NCBI GenBank assembly: GCA_963556495.2
Contig: OY747705.1
Coordinates: forward strand, 26,033,001-26,097,000
DNA from: Valencia hispanica
Taxonomy: Eukaryota; Chordata; Actinopteri; Cyprinodontiformes; Valenciidae
DNA length: 64,000 nt
Direction: 5' to 3'
Within the stretch, counting starts at the first letter, position 1; every line of letters begins with the position of its first letter. A program made the translations under genes and the position numbers. The notes under the pieces are model-generated. The model was not told the origin of the DNA and made no database searches. It saw only the letters and a list, made by a program, of their open reading frames with translations. Positions 33,728 through 44,700 of this stretch are shown piece by piece.

Positions 33728-36329
33728 TATAGTATCCTTGTATTTTCTTTTTTATATTGCAATTTGGGTGATAGTCAAATAGTTTTTCTCTTGATATTGG
33801 GCTTGGCCAACTATATTTCATTTTTACATTATTGTATTCAGATGGCAGGATTATTAATGTTGTGAAAATGTGAGTTGTGTTCTTGCTTTTAACATTTGAA
33901 TTATTGCGTACAGCAAAGGTATCTGTTGACATATAGATAATTGTTCATTTTCTTTCTCTTTTTTTCCCAGTTATATTACCTTAGTGGGGGAATCCAAGTT
34001 GCTTTATTTTATTGTGAGGTTATCATGACTGCAGCCCATTTTACTTATAAAGTGCAGTTGATTGTGGCATGTTCATGAATCATCTAATGAAGAAGTTTCT
34101 CCATTAAATCTGTCAAACATGTGTCACCCAACAAGCATCTTGTACAGATCCCCCACAAAGCTAAAAGTGACCCTGGTAGCTGTACAAGCTGATAATGTAT
34201 TCTTTAATATCTGAATGACCATGTTATCTATTTACACATTAAAGCAAAAATGTTGACAAATGAGTGACATTGGTTTAATAAGTTGTATATTTTTTCACTT
34301 CTGGACCACTGAACTTTTTAATTTCCTATCTTACACCTAAAGCTACTTTAAAGATGCACTCATATAACCAATATAAAAGAGTAGACAAGAGGAACAGATA
34401 ACACCTTAAATGTTGCAGTCTCTCTGTGGAGAATGTTTGTGGAAACTCCACCGACAACATTTTTTTCCCGTCGTTAAGATAATCTGAAATGTTTCAGAGA
34501 CAAAGAATTTAGGCTGCTAATTACAGAGGTATACAAAGACTCACTCAAAAGTGACATTTATTCGTAACTTCAGATCTCATTAATATTGGGGAATATACAA
34601 GCATATAAGGGACAGCCTATATAGTTATAGAAAGAAATATTAAAAAACTACATATATTTAAGTCAATGTTAACTGATGTTTAACCTTTTAAATCAAGTCC
34701 ACTTCATTCACTTTGCTGCCCTTTCTAAGTCCTCATGATGGGAGTGTAAGCCAGTGTGTCTGCAGCATTTGTGTGTGTGTGTCTTGATTGATGCCTTGCA
34801 AGGCAGTTGCTTGATTGAAACACCTCCTCACCATAAAGCTGTCGTATGCGTGATGGAGTCACAGGGTCATTTTATGCACCACACCTGTCCCCCTTCCTCC
34901 CCTAACTGACACCCAATCAAATAGGAAAATGGGCATATTTGTTTTCCTGGCCTTGAGAGGGCTTGAGCAGTGGCACAGGATTTTTTGTCTGTTTGAGTGT
35001 ATGTTGTGCACATTAAATTCTGAGTAAAAGAAAAATAAATGGAATGAAAGAGAAAAAAAAAACTAACATCAGGCTGATGGACCGGACGAATACAGAGAAG
35101 ATATGATGGATGCCTTAACTGCTCGAGATCTATAACTAAAATAAATGCTTTCCAGTCGTGTTATATCATCTGGTTTACATATTACAATGTTCCCACTTTA
35201 AAGCACATGATGATAGAAAAGTACACACGTTTTCTCAAATGATCTTTGCTTTTTTGTTAAGCATCTCCATGTTATGAAACTTCATGTCTGTACAATCCGA
35301 TGTATCCAAGGAAAAATATATCCCAAGAGTTGATGTTTACCCACCAGATTCAGATTTATTTAACTTGCGTATTCATTCACTTCTGTAGGTGTTCCTAAAA
35401 AGTAGATATTGTTTCTTTTATACAAAACTATAAATGTAAGAAAAGATGCAGACAATTATATTGAGGATTTATGGTTAAATCCATCACAAATGATTAATTA
35501 GCAATATAAAAGTTGTTTTGGAAAACTTTGGCATCTAAAAGGATGATTGTACTACAACTGGTATATGGGCACTTCAAAACATTCAGGTGAAACCTTGCAC
35601 TTTCATGTATTATCCTAAATCTTTTCAGAAACAATCTACTAATAAACACAGCTTCAAAATCAAACTCTATATAAAAGGTCTAGAAAGTTTTAAATTTACT
35701 ACTTGTCTCCTTACTTATCTTAATTGCATATTTAGGCCAAATTCTTTCCTGGTGTGTCCTATAGAGGACAAACTTATCTGAGAGGGCTTTTCGCGATATG
35801 CACTGATGCTTTATAAATTCCCACTATGATGTACAATTGTGATACTAAGATATTGAGCAAATTTGCAGGCATGTAAAAGTGATTTTTGGACATCCACATT
35901 ATATTAAGCTACTTCCTTGTGCTGAAGAGTAAGTACAGCTGTAAAGATGTCAGAGGAAATAGATATTTATTATTATGTAAGTGCCATCTTTTTAGACATT
36001 TAACATTCTGACTCCATATAAAACAAGCTTAGAAAAACATGGTACTTTTAGTCCTTGAAAAGTCAAATTTGATGTTTAGCTGTATATTATCAACCTGACT
36101 TTTTATGTTACCGGTTCACTGACACCTGCCAGGACAATAACATAAAAATCTACAATATAGGTCTTCAAAATGGTACTTTGTAGTTTTGTGGAAAACTGTT
36201 TTTATTGTTTGTTTTGCACTGTCAGCTTTTAAGTATTACAGGCAATTTGTTCTGGGAACAAATTTTAAGGCCACATATATAATGTAGGGTGAGACTTTTG
36301 TGAGACTGAGGATAGAAAAACCCACATAG
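33728..36329. other. Unannotated interval
   Basis: No gene or classified repeat was recognised in 2.6 kb. Short TG repeats occur near 34772-34783. This is one of the cleanest stretches of possibly unique host DNA. Confidence 0.45.
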
Positions 36330-36650
36330 AGTGAGCATGGTGTGAAGCCAACTAATTTATCAAGTCAAGAGCTATTTTTACATTTTAACTTTGAGAAAAG
36401 TTCAAGCATGATTTTGGGATGGGTAGGAAACTACAGCAGACCAATTCGTTTGAGGAGAATCACGACAAAAATGGGCCTGACCCAATTCAATATCAATATT
36501 GGACCCAATACCAGAGAGACGGCATCCATCCCACTTAGGATGGAGCATTTCTTTTTTCTAGGAATCAGGGTGGATTTATTAGTCCTCCAAAACACTGCCA
36601 ACCCAGGGTCCAGACCAGGAAGAAGAGTTGTAGTTTAACCCACCTCTCTG
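36330..36650 (+). other. Possible LINE-derived fragment, class uncertain
   Basis: A 98-codon plus frame (36342-36638) containing 'YSRPIRLRRITTKMGLTQFN' and 'NTRETASIPLRM' has the style of the linker just upstream of LINE ORF2 endonucleases in fish. It directly precedes an L2 fragment, but I cannot prove homology. Confidence 0.3.
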
Positions 36651-36737
36651 CCGCTTCTGTGCTGATAACCACCCATTACCCCATTGAGAAAGTGTCTTTC
36701 CACCACCAGTCACCAGGTGATTTTGAACCCATCCAAA

Positions 36738-37676
36738 CCCTAAGTAAATAGATCGAGCAAATCAATGGATGGATGTGCCATAACTTTCTCCAGCTAAACA
36801 GAAACAAAACAGAAGTAATAACTTTTGGACCTAAAGATGAACGATCAAAAGTCAGCACACAGCTTCAGTTAATACAGCTAGAAACTACTGATCATGGAAA
36901 GAAATCTAGGTGTGGTAATGGACTCCGACCTGAACCTCCAGGGTCACATAAAGACAATAACAAGGTCAGCCTTCTATCACCTGAAGAACATTTCTAGGAT
37001 TAAAGGACTGATGTTGCAACCTTGAAAAACTCATCCATGCGTTTAGCTTTAGTCGGATTGATTACTGCAACAGTGTTCTCACAGGTCTGCCTAAAAAATC
37101 AATTAGACAGCTGCAGCTGATCCAGAACGCTGCTGCTCGCGTCCTCACTAGCACCAGGAAAGCAGAGCACATCACCCCAGTTCTAAAGTCCTTACACTGG
37201 CTCCCTGTAGCTCAAAGAATAGACTTCAAAATACTTTTACTAGTTTATAAATCATTGAATGGCTTAGCACTAAAGTATACTGAAGATCTCCTGTCAATAT
37301 ACAAACCACCCAGACCACTCAGCTCCTCTAATTCAATCTACTCAACATCCCTAGAATTAGAACTAAACATGGAGAAGAAGCATTCAGTTTATATGCTCCT
37401 CTAATCTGGAACAAACTTCCAGATCACTGCAAAGCTGCTGAAACACTGAGTTCTTTTAAATCACAACTAAAAACGTATCTGTTTAGAGCTGCCTTTGAGT
37501 AATGTTTTCATGTATAATATGTTTTGTGTGTGCTTCTTGCTTTATTGCTGTTTTTACTTTATATGCTTTGTCTGTGTTTTACTGCTATTTTTATTTTACC
37601 CCTTAATCATGTAAATCACCTTGCATTACCTTGTTGTTGAACGTGTGCTATACAAATAAAATTGCCTTGCCGTGCC
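36738..37676 (+). mobile_element. L2 LINE 3' fragment
   Basis: From '[20 protein letters not shown]' (about 36760-36820) through 'IDYCNSVLTGLPKKSIRQ' and 'THWLPVAQRI'-like segments to 'LFRAAFE' and a stop near 37500, in shifting frames. The 3' UTR ends 'GTGCTATACAAATAAAATTG' with a CCTTGCC-type tail, the same subfamily as 25150-25588. Confidence 0.85.
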
Positions 37677-37689
37677 CACAGCCAAAATC

Positions 37690-37865
37690 AAATGGATTAA
37701 AAGTTAACCTCATAAGAGCAAATCATGAAAATCTTATAAAGATAAATACAACTTTGACTGAACAGACAAATAAAATATTTCAATGTGGTTTATTGAACAT
37801 AAGATATCTCTCTCCTTGAGGACTCCTTGAGAAATCAGCTCTCACATTTTTCATCTGATTTAGTA
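37690..37865 (+). mobile_element. L2 ORF2 endonuclease start, truncated
   Basis: It encodes 'FQCGLLNIRYLSP', the conserved opening of L2 endonucleases (LLNIRSL...), then breaks off at the TTAA at 37866-37869. It is a separate copy from the 3' fragment immediately upstream. Confidence 0.6.
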
Positions 37866-37869
37866 TTAA

Positions 37870-38500
37870 AGGGGGGGTGGAATGTAAAATTGACTTTTTT
37901 AAGCTTTTCATCACATTGTTATATCATTCCCTCCTTAAAAACATGCCTAAACTGTTTCTTACGGTAATTTATGTATTTTTGAGTAATCTTTGGAAACTCT
38001 CGCGGCCGCCATTTTGAGCGCTGAATGGCTGATTACTCTTAGGTACGCCCTCAACACCTTGCAACGCCCCAACATTTTTATTACCACCCATGTCTCTCCA
38101 AAGCCCTCCCTCCCCCGCTCCCCGAGCAGAAAAGCAGCAGGTCAACAGCAATCAGCTAGCACCTGTGGATATTACTACTACATAGCTATTTACTTTTCCA
38201 AATTGCACAATGCCAATGCCAATGCCAGGACGACTGCCCTCTTTTTAGTTTTCCAAAAAATGAAGCTGTTTGTAAAAAAATTGGAATTCCTTTTTGGAAA
38301 CGACCCTCCTCCCAAGAAGATTTGCTTCGTTTGTGCCGGCCATCTCACAGAAGATTGCTTCCAGAACAAAAGTTTATTTGACAGTGGATTAGTAAGCAAG
38401 TTGACGTTGAAGAATGATCCAATCCCCACTCTCAAGAGTATTTCTTCAGAGCCAACACCGGTACGTGGAAGTGCTCTGATTCAGCTTGTTAGAACAACAT
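37870..38500 (+). mobile_element. Possible Kolobok-type (TTAA) element with THAP exon
   Basis: TTAA at 37866-37869 is followed by AGGGGGGGTGGAATG, a start resembling fish Kolobok termini. Kolobok transposons use TTAA targets and encode THAP-bearing transposases. A THAP-like reading frame follows (38195-38460). The opposite terminus and the catalytic domain were not found, so the classification is tentative. Confidence 0.45.
38195..38460 (+). pseudogene. THAP-domain exon remnant
   Basis: The frame encodes 'LVFQKMKLFVKKLEFLFGND', matching the P/W-containing middle of THAP domains with the conserved W lost, then 'ICFVCAGHLTEDCF' (the C-x2-H part) and 'LTLKNDPIPTL' (the AVPTL-type end). The N-terminal C-x4-C is not recognisable. 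The stretch ends at ACCG|GTACGT, a good splice donor at 38460/38461. It differs from the intact THAP exon at 31225 in sequence and probably comes from a transposon. Confidence 0.55.
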
Positions 38501-39149
38501 AGCTTAGGCTAATTCAGAGTTAAATCTGTGCACTGTAGCTCACTGTAACTATTAACGCAAATTCAGCCAATCCCCGCAAATTCTGCACGTCTTGCAACTT
38601 TATACAATTAACGCAAATTTACCGCACCTTTTGCCAGTTCTGACTCTCCCTTTCATTATCTTACATCTGACTGCTTCGCATATCATGTACACTCCCTGTT
38701 TCTTTTTTTTTCTTTTTTTTATCCCACAAATTTTTCCCATTATTTATCACCCAGTGCTCCTTAGTTCAGGTGCTGGGGTTCCACTCTCCCCCTGTGCCGG
38801 CCCCGGGAGGGGCCCTTCACTAAAACCCAAGCTTCCTTCGTGCTTGGGGAGTGGGCAGGCCCTTCTTTTCACCCGACAGGGCGGGTTTCTCCGGCTGGAC
38901 GTAGCGCGTGGAAGGATCACGTTATTCCAGCCAGATCCTCCCCCTTCCCTTTTCCGGTGAAGCAGAGCATCGGATGCTATATGTGCTGCTTGTGTACCGT
39001 CATGGCTTTGAGAAGCAGCTGGGGTGTTTTGAACCCCACTGCTACCGGCTCCCTGTCCCGTTCTCCCAACCCGGACAAGCTAAAGCTGTGTGTCTGTACC
39101 ATTTTACGCGCCCTTGGATTATCATGGTGAATGGACTGGCTGTCGATAC
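38501..39149. other. Unclassified sequence with a GC-richer core
   Basis: The first 150 bases repeat 'TTAACGCAAATT' motifs. The core (about 38750-39110) is GC-richer with open frames in two phases, but I recognise no domain. It may be part of the flanking DNA transposons. Confidence 0.3.
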
Positions 39150-39517
39150 GCACTGAAACACTCTCTATCTTGCTGTATATTTTTATCAGAAAGTGAATGT
39201 TCTTCTTCGGAATCTGATTCAGCAATTACTTCACGAAGTGCTTCGTCAGCGGTGAACAGACCTCTCGCCATGTTAAGTTTTCTCTCTACAATTCACTCTC
39301 TCTACGCTCTGACTGCTACTACAACTCCTCGACTTGTGGGCTGTTTTCAACCTTTAAATACTCCAAAAATCTCCATGGTAACCCACAAACGTTGCTCAGA
39401 TTGAAGTCATCTCTTGGTCTAAAGTAGTAACTACATGAGGGATAATATTTGCAGCTGCAGCTTGTTGACTTCAGGAAAATTGCTTGCTGCAATTTTGCGA
39501 CTTTGGCGCTTAAAGGG
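39150..39517 (-). mobile_element. piggyBac 5' end with transposase start
   Basis: On the minus strand TTAA (39518-39521) is followed by CCCTTTAAGCGCC, a piggyBac-type terminus. The ATG at 39271 then opens 'MARGLFTADEALREVIAESD' and an acidic DSEEE run, the style of piggyBac transposase N-termini. The element breaks off near 39150. The catalytic part and the other end are missing. Confidence 0.65.
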
Positions 39518-39739
39518 TTAACTTTGCTTTCTCTTAGTGTTTTTCTCTCCATAGAAGGTACACCTGGTCGGGTATTCTGCTTAGCTACAATGCTGTTTGT
39601 ACGGGGGCCATCGACTGGGATGATGGTCTTGGCGGCTGAACATCCCCTGTGTCCTGTTAGCAACTTTTTACCTTCTTTAATATAGAAAGTACTCATTTAT
39701 CAGATCTTCTGTTCTGTGTCTCTGCTCTGTCTTCTCAAA

Positions 39740-40622
39740 CCCCCAGATGGTCACGGCAGATGGTTGCTTGTACTGAGCCAGGTTCTGCTTAGGGGTGCAC
39801 CGATCCCACTTTTTCAGTCCCGATACCGACACCGATGCCTAGGCTTTGTTTATCTGTTGATACCCGATATTGATCCAATACCATTGTTGAATTAATCATA
39901 AACTGTATACCCTCCACCTTATACCTTACGTGAAGAGACTAAAGGTACCAGACTTTACTAACTAAACATAACTAAGACTTCTTTTTTCCTTTTTGACCCC
40001 GCTCCTTTTGTTTTGCTGAGGTGCAGGAATTCACTTTGCAGTAATACCACCTCCCCTCAAACATTTACTTTGCAGACATTGTAAACAGCCAACGAACTAG
40101 TTGGAGCGCCAAGCGTGAAATATCTCCACACAGCCGACCCTTTGGCTCGCTTCACTTTGCTTCTAGAATGCAACACACGTGAAGCTGACACATGAAATAC
40201 ATTCTGCTGCGATGAAAAACAAAACAAAAACAAAAACCTGGATTGGCCAGTGGATCTGTTCATTTTTCAGCTATTTTGTCAGTATTGTGGCCGATATCCG
40301 ATCCTAATATCGGATCGGTGCACCCCTAGTTCTGCTGGAGGTATCTTCCTGTTAAAGGAGAGTTTTTCTTCTCCACTGTCGCTACATGCTTGCTCAGTAT
40401 GAGGGATTGCTGTAGTTGGAAGTCTGCTTCAACGGGACGCAACCTCAAGTCAAGTATTTGATGCAATCTGCTGGGATTCCTTAAATAGGAAACTAATTAA
40501 AACTTTAAACTGATTGGAATGTTTGTATGATTGTATTGAAATGACTTTTCTTGTAATGTGCCTTGAGATGACATCTGTTGTGAATCAGCGCTATATAAAT
40601 AAATTGAATTGAATTAAATTGG
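39740..40622 (+). mobile_element. L2-type LINE 3' UTR, interrupted by a hAT MITE
   Basis: The parts 39740-39789 and 40329-40622 join into the common fish L2 3' sequence: 'CTGCTGGAGGTATCTTCCTG', 'CACTGTCGCTACATGCTTGC', then 'GCGCTATATAAATAAATTGA' and an AATTG-type tail. Related copies are at 55545-55745, 57273-57362 and 60533-60580. Confidence 0.8.
39790..40328. mobile_element. hAT-type MITE with 8-bp target duplication
   Basis: It starts TAGGGGTGCACCGATC and ends with the inverted GATCGGTGCACCCCTA. GTTCTGCT is duplicated on both sides (39782-39789 and 40329-40336), the 8-bp signature of hAT elements. At 539 bp without a plausible transposase it is non-autonomous. The inserted-in L2 sequence reads through perfectly once the MITE and one duplication are removed. 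Confidence 0.95.
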
Positions 40623-40629
40623 ATGGCAG

Positions 40630-40751
40630 AAATTCCATCTCTATCCCTTCAGAAATTGATTGGCTGATTCATAGCGTTACTTCCTCATTGCGTCTGGCAG
40701 TGTAGAACTATAAGTACTATAATAATTAGCCATAGGAGGTTGGCTTAATGG
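40630..40751 (+). pseudogene. L2 ORF2 piece 1 of 3
   Basis: The sequence resembles the region between endonuclease and RT of L2 ORF2, ending 'WLNG' in frame with piece 2 across the hAT insertion (codons TGG CTT AAT GG|T TGG TAT AAT). It contains stops and probably small frameshifts ('VTSSLRLAVEL' is still legible). Confidence 0.65.
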
Positions 40752-41420
40752 TGGGGGCGTTACTAGACCTTATTCACTGGGGCACGTGCCTTAGTAAAAA
40801 TCTCAAGTGCCCCAGTAAAATTATGCAGTTTCCAGGCATACACGGCATTCCTGAGCGCATCTCCGTGCCTGCTTTTAGTCATGACTCGAGCCTGCTACTT
40901 ACCAGCCAATAAAAAAAAAGAAAGGGGCCACAATAGCAAATCAGGAAATAGCACTTCTGTTGTTGGGTAAGATTGAACACAACAACCAATGAAAATCGTT
41001 AACATGATTGTTCTGAGTGTTTTGTTGTACACACGGAGACAGTGGAAACCGCTGAAGCTCGTCACATCACTTTGAGCATGGAGTAAGCCCTCCCCTGTTT
41101 TAATGTTAGAACAAATTCAATACTTGTTTGACAGAACAAATGACAAGTTGATCACTGTTAAAGAATGTTGCCCACATAATCAGCATCTGTTTTTCAATAC
41201 TTAGCGTCATTGTAGCCTAAATGTAGCAACAGTTTACCAGCTTGTGCTCTCTCCCTCACTCACACACACTCACACCATGCGTAGGCTGCATGCACACATG
41301 TGGACAATTAATAATGATTTATACTTATACTGCAGAGAGAGCCCTGTAAAAGTAACTATACTGTTTGTGACGCTGTCCTACTGTAAAACTAAACATAGCC
41401 TTCTGATAAACTATTCAGAG

Positions 41421-41478
41421 ATGGACATCAGAAAATTCTTCCTGAACAGAGGCGGAGGAACAGTGAGGAGAGATGAGG
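41421..41478 (+). pseudogene. hAT transposase N-terminal stub
   Basis: The ATG at 41421 encodes MDIRKFFLNRGGGTVRRDE and is cut by the LTR insertion at 41479. 'DIRKFF' is the usual opening of a group of hAT transposases and ZMYM-like proteins. No zinc finger or catalytic DDE/hATC region is legible in the remaining hAT DNA (45533-46540), so the copy is either a deletion derivative or decayed. Confidence 0.45.
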
Positions 41479-42021
41479 TGTCATGTTAAGTGTTTGAAAA
41501 GACCCAAATGCAGCGAATAATGAAATTAAAATTTATTAATCAACAGAACAACAAACTTACAGAAACTCAGGAGGATGAGAAAAATGCAGCGACGGGTAAA
41601 CAGGAACAGGACAGGGATATTTGACAACGAACCAGCGAGTAGTGACTGTCAGAGGAGGACTTAAGTATGGTGATGAGGTGTGTAAGTGGCAGGGAGAAGC
41701 TAAGAGCTAATTAAGAGAAGCAGTTACAACCAGTAGTCAAGTTGAGGGGGAGCGGAGGGGGATGCCGCTCCCCTTAGAAAGAAATCCGACATATAACGTC
41801 GCACCAGTAAAGGTCCCATCCTCCATCTCCATCCCTTCCATTTTACAGTAAATATTGCATGTAAATGTAAATCATAAATAGGCTTAGTCTATATTAAATA
41901 ATTTCATCATCAGAAAATGTTTGGTCTCCGCATGTGGAGCGAAAATAAACAGTCTAATAAAATCCGGGGGACAGGGGGACGAAACGCAATGATGCAACAT
42001 TGTTTTTGCCTGAGAGTAGCC

Positions 42022-42241
42022 CAGGTGAACCCAGTTTTCATTTCATCTCGTTCCGACCTCTGGCATCTACAAAAACTGCTTACTTCATGAAATCTATACG
42101 TTCGCACTGAGTTCAAAAGTAAAAGTTCTCCTTCTGTAATAGCGCAGTTTTTTTATGATCGACGTTATAATTCGGGATTAGTTTGTTTTCACCGTAGTGA
42201 GAAAGGAGTGACACGGCTGCTACGTACCCGTTTTAGACCAA
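42022..42241 (+). repeat. Long inverted repeat, left arm
   Basis: Pairs with 42429-42654 over about 220 bases with a few substitutions and small indels. The shared innermost part is around 'GCTACGTACCCGTTTTAGAC'. The spacer is about 187 bases. Confidence 0.9.
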
Positions 42242-42428
42242 GAGATGGATTTAACATGAAATCCATGTCTTGTTCATGTTTCATGGAAGTTAAATGCATG
42301 TAACAGATTTTACATAGGCCTGCATGCTTTTACTCGGGTTTGGAAAAGTTTTAAAGAAGTTTTCATCATGACCTTAGCTGTCTCCATATCCGCCTACGTC
42401 ATCACGTCGGTTAAACTCTGCCACCGCA

Positions 42429-42654
42429 TTGGTCTAAAATGGGTACGTAGCAGCCGTATCACTCCTTTCTCACTACGGCGAAAACAAACTAGTCCCGAAT
42501 TAAAACATTGATCATAAAAAAACTGCGCTATTACAGAAGGAGAACTTTTACTTTTGAACTAAGTGTGAACGCATTTATTTTATGAAGTAAACAGTTTGTA
42601 GATGCCAGAGGTCGGAATGAGATTCATTTTATACAGACATTTTGGGGTTCACCT
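42429..42654 (-). repeat. Long inverted repeat, right arm
   Basis: Inverted copy of 42022-42241. The pair would form a long hairpin if transcribed or single-stranded. Confidence 0.9.
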
Positions 42655-43689
42655 TATGGCCTAGAGAGCGGCAAAAGGTGCATTACAGAACTGCAAACAT
42701 GCCCAAAGGAGCGTCTGGTCAGCGGGATGTCCGGGTTTTAAAAAAAAAAGAAAAAAGTTACAGGTGAGCTATTAATCTCAATAATTAACCTAGCCTGCTT
42801 TTTGTTATCTAAAGACCACCCGACTCGCCACAGGTGTACGCACAGATCCCAGGATGCTACCCTCCAAACTAGCTAAGATGAACGGGCGACCCCCCACATC
42901 TCTCTTGTTAATTAGCTTGCTAAAATACATGATTGTCATTCAGTCAAGACACGCATGCGGCTTGCTGAATCTGCAATAGATGTCGACTCATTTTACACAT
43001 CCAGCCATAATCGGCCTAGGAAAAATTATCACCTTGTCAGAGCTCATCTGACAGTGCCGACATTTAGCCATAATTAGGACGGATGTGAACAAGAAAAACT
43101 GTAAAAAAACAAAACATGATTACGAAAGTGTTTGGAAACTGCTATGAGCATGTGGATTAAGCGAGGGTTGTAATGAATAAAATAGAAATGACTCATTATG
43201 TGAATGCCGTTAACCATTCACAGTATTGTGTTCCTGTTTCTCTTTATTATTATATTATCTATTTATTCCACTCTATTCCGCCAGTTTTTGCTGTTTAATA
43301 ACTTCAGCATACTTTCTACCGTTTTCAAGTAATTTATCATTTTTATTGATTATTGGTCCCATAGAAATGAATGGAAAACCTCAATTAAGCTAGAGTGGCC
43401 CACTCTAGCAGAATTACACTTTTCCACTTTCCTGATTTTCCACAAACAACTTCCGCTCACTCGCTCATATTTCACTCTTTCTGCACATATTATATATCAA
43501 AACGTAGATTATCAATTTTTGATTCAGGAAATGTTACCAAAATTTATGTGACAGTTACAGTTTTTTGGCAAATTGACCCGAAGCAACTTGGCCGCACCCA
43601 GGAGGGACCATTGGAATGCATTGGGACAGAGCAAAAATTCAGAGGAGGACAGCTGGATTCTGACCTATATTCGTAAAGTCATATCTCAT

Positions 43690-44700
43690 AAACGATACGA
43701 CTTAGCATTTTAGCTAATTTTAGCTATCATTTGGTTTTTGGGTTGATTTTAACAAACTGAATGGGTTGTTATTGTTAACCAATATGTTCAATAAGCCAAT
43801 GTAACCACCAAGCAGCCATTTAAACTATCTTAAGCCATCTTTAGCTATTCTCAACAGTCTTAAGCTATCTTTAGCCATCCTAAACTATCTCAAGCACGTT
43901 GCAGTTCAACTTTCAACATAATTCCTTCAGCTGGTCTTCAACAAGGAGATGTCAGGCATTTTCAACTATTTTAGCTGTTTCCAACTATCTCATGCTCATT
44001 TCAGGCGAATAGATTAAGTATTTATTTCTTAAGCCTTGCTTAACCAATATTAAGCCTGTTTTTAACCATCTTAAGCCTCTTTACTGCCATCTTTAACCTT
44101 GTCTCATCTTTAGTCTTTTGCCGATTCTTCACATATCAATGAATCCATTCTTCATAACAGTTGACCTTTGCTCTTCTTCTACCAGTGCTGTTCAGCCAGA
44201 TGATGGACTGTTTTTTTAGCTGCCAATTCAGCTGTTTCAGCTGTTTTTCTACAATTTACTATGATTTCAGGATATTACTACATCAATTTTAATTTTAAAT
44301 CCTTCTGTTATTGACTTCAGCTTTACAGTGACTTCTGCTGATGCTTAAGCAAAAGTTTTTCAGCCATTGTCTGCTCTGTTCAACTAGCACATTACAGTTT
44401 AACTTTCAATATATTTCCTTCAGCTTAGCCTTCCACAAGCTGACTTAAGCCATCTCCAAAGATATTCAGCCATTTTTATCTACATTCAGCCATTTAAGGC
44501 TATTATCAGCCATTTTCTGGTATATTCAGCAGTTTCAACAACCTTACACACACATTACAGTCCAACCTTCAACGTATTTACTTCAGCTGTTTCAACAACA
44601 TCAGCTGAAGAAAATATGTTTAAACCATTTATTTAAACCATTTTCAACAATTTTAATAGCATTTCAGGACAATAAATTCAGCATTACAGCATTCACACAG
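43690..44700. repeat. Region of dispersed TTAGC/CAGCC motifs with repeated block
   Basis: Short motifs such as TTTAGCTAT, TTAAGCCATC and TTCAGCCATTTT recur many times. A block of the form 'ACATTACAGTTCAACTTTCA' plus 'CTTCAGCT' occurs three times in degenerate form (43891-43948, 44384-44440, 44545-44600). It is not coding and its class is unknown. Confidence 0.6.

Noticed and set aside
38592..39156. Open frames in the GC-richer stretch
   Set aside because: Considered as retroelement Pol or a host exon, but no motif could be named, so it is left unclassified.
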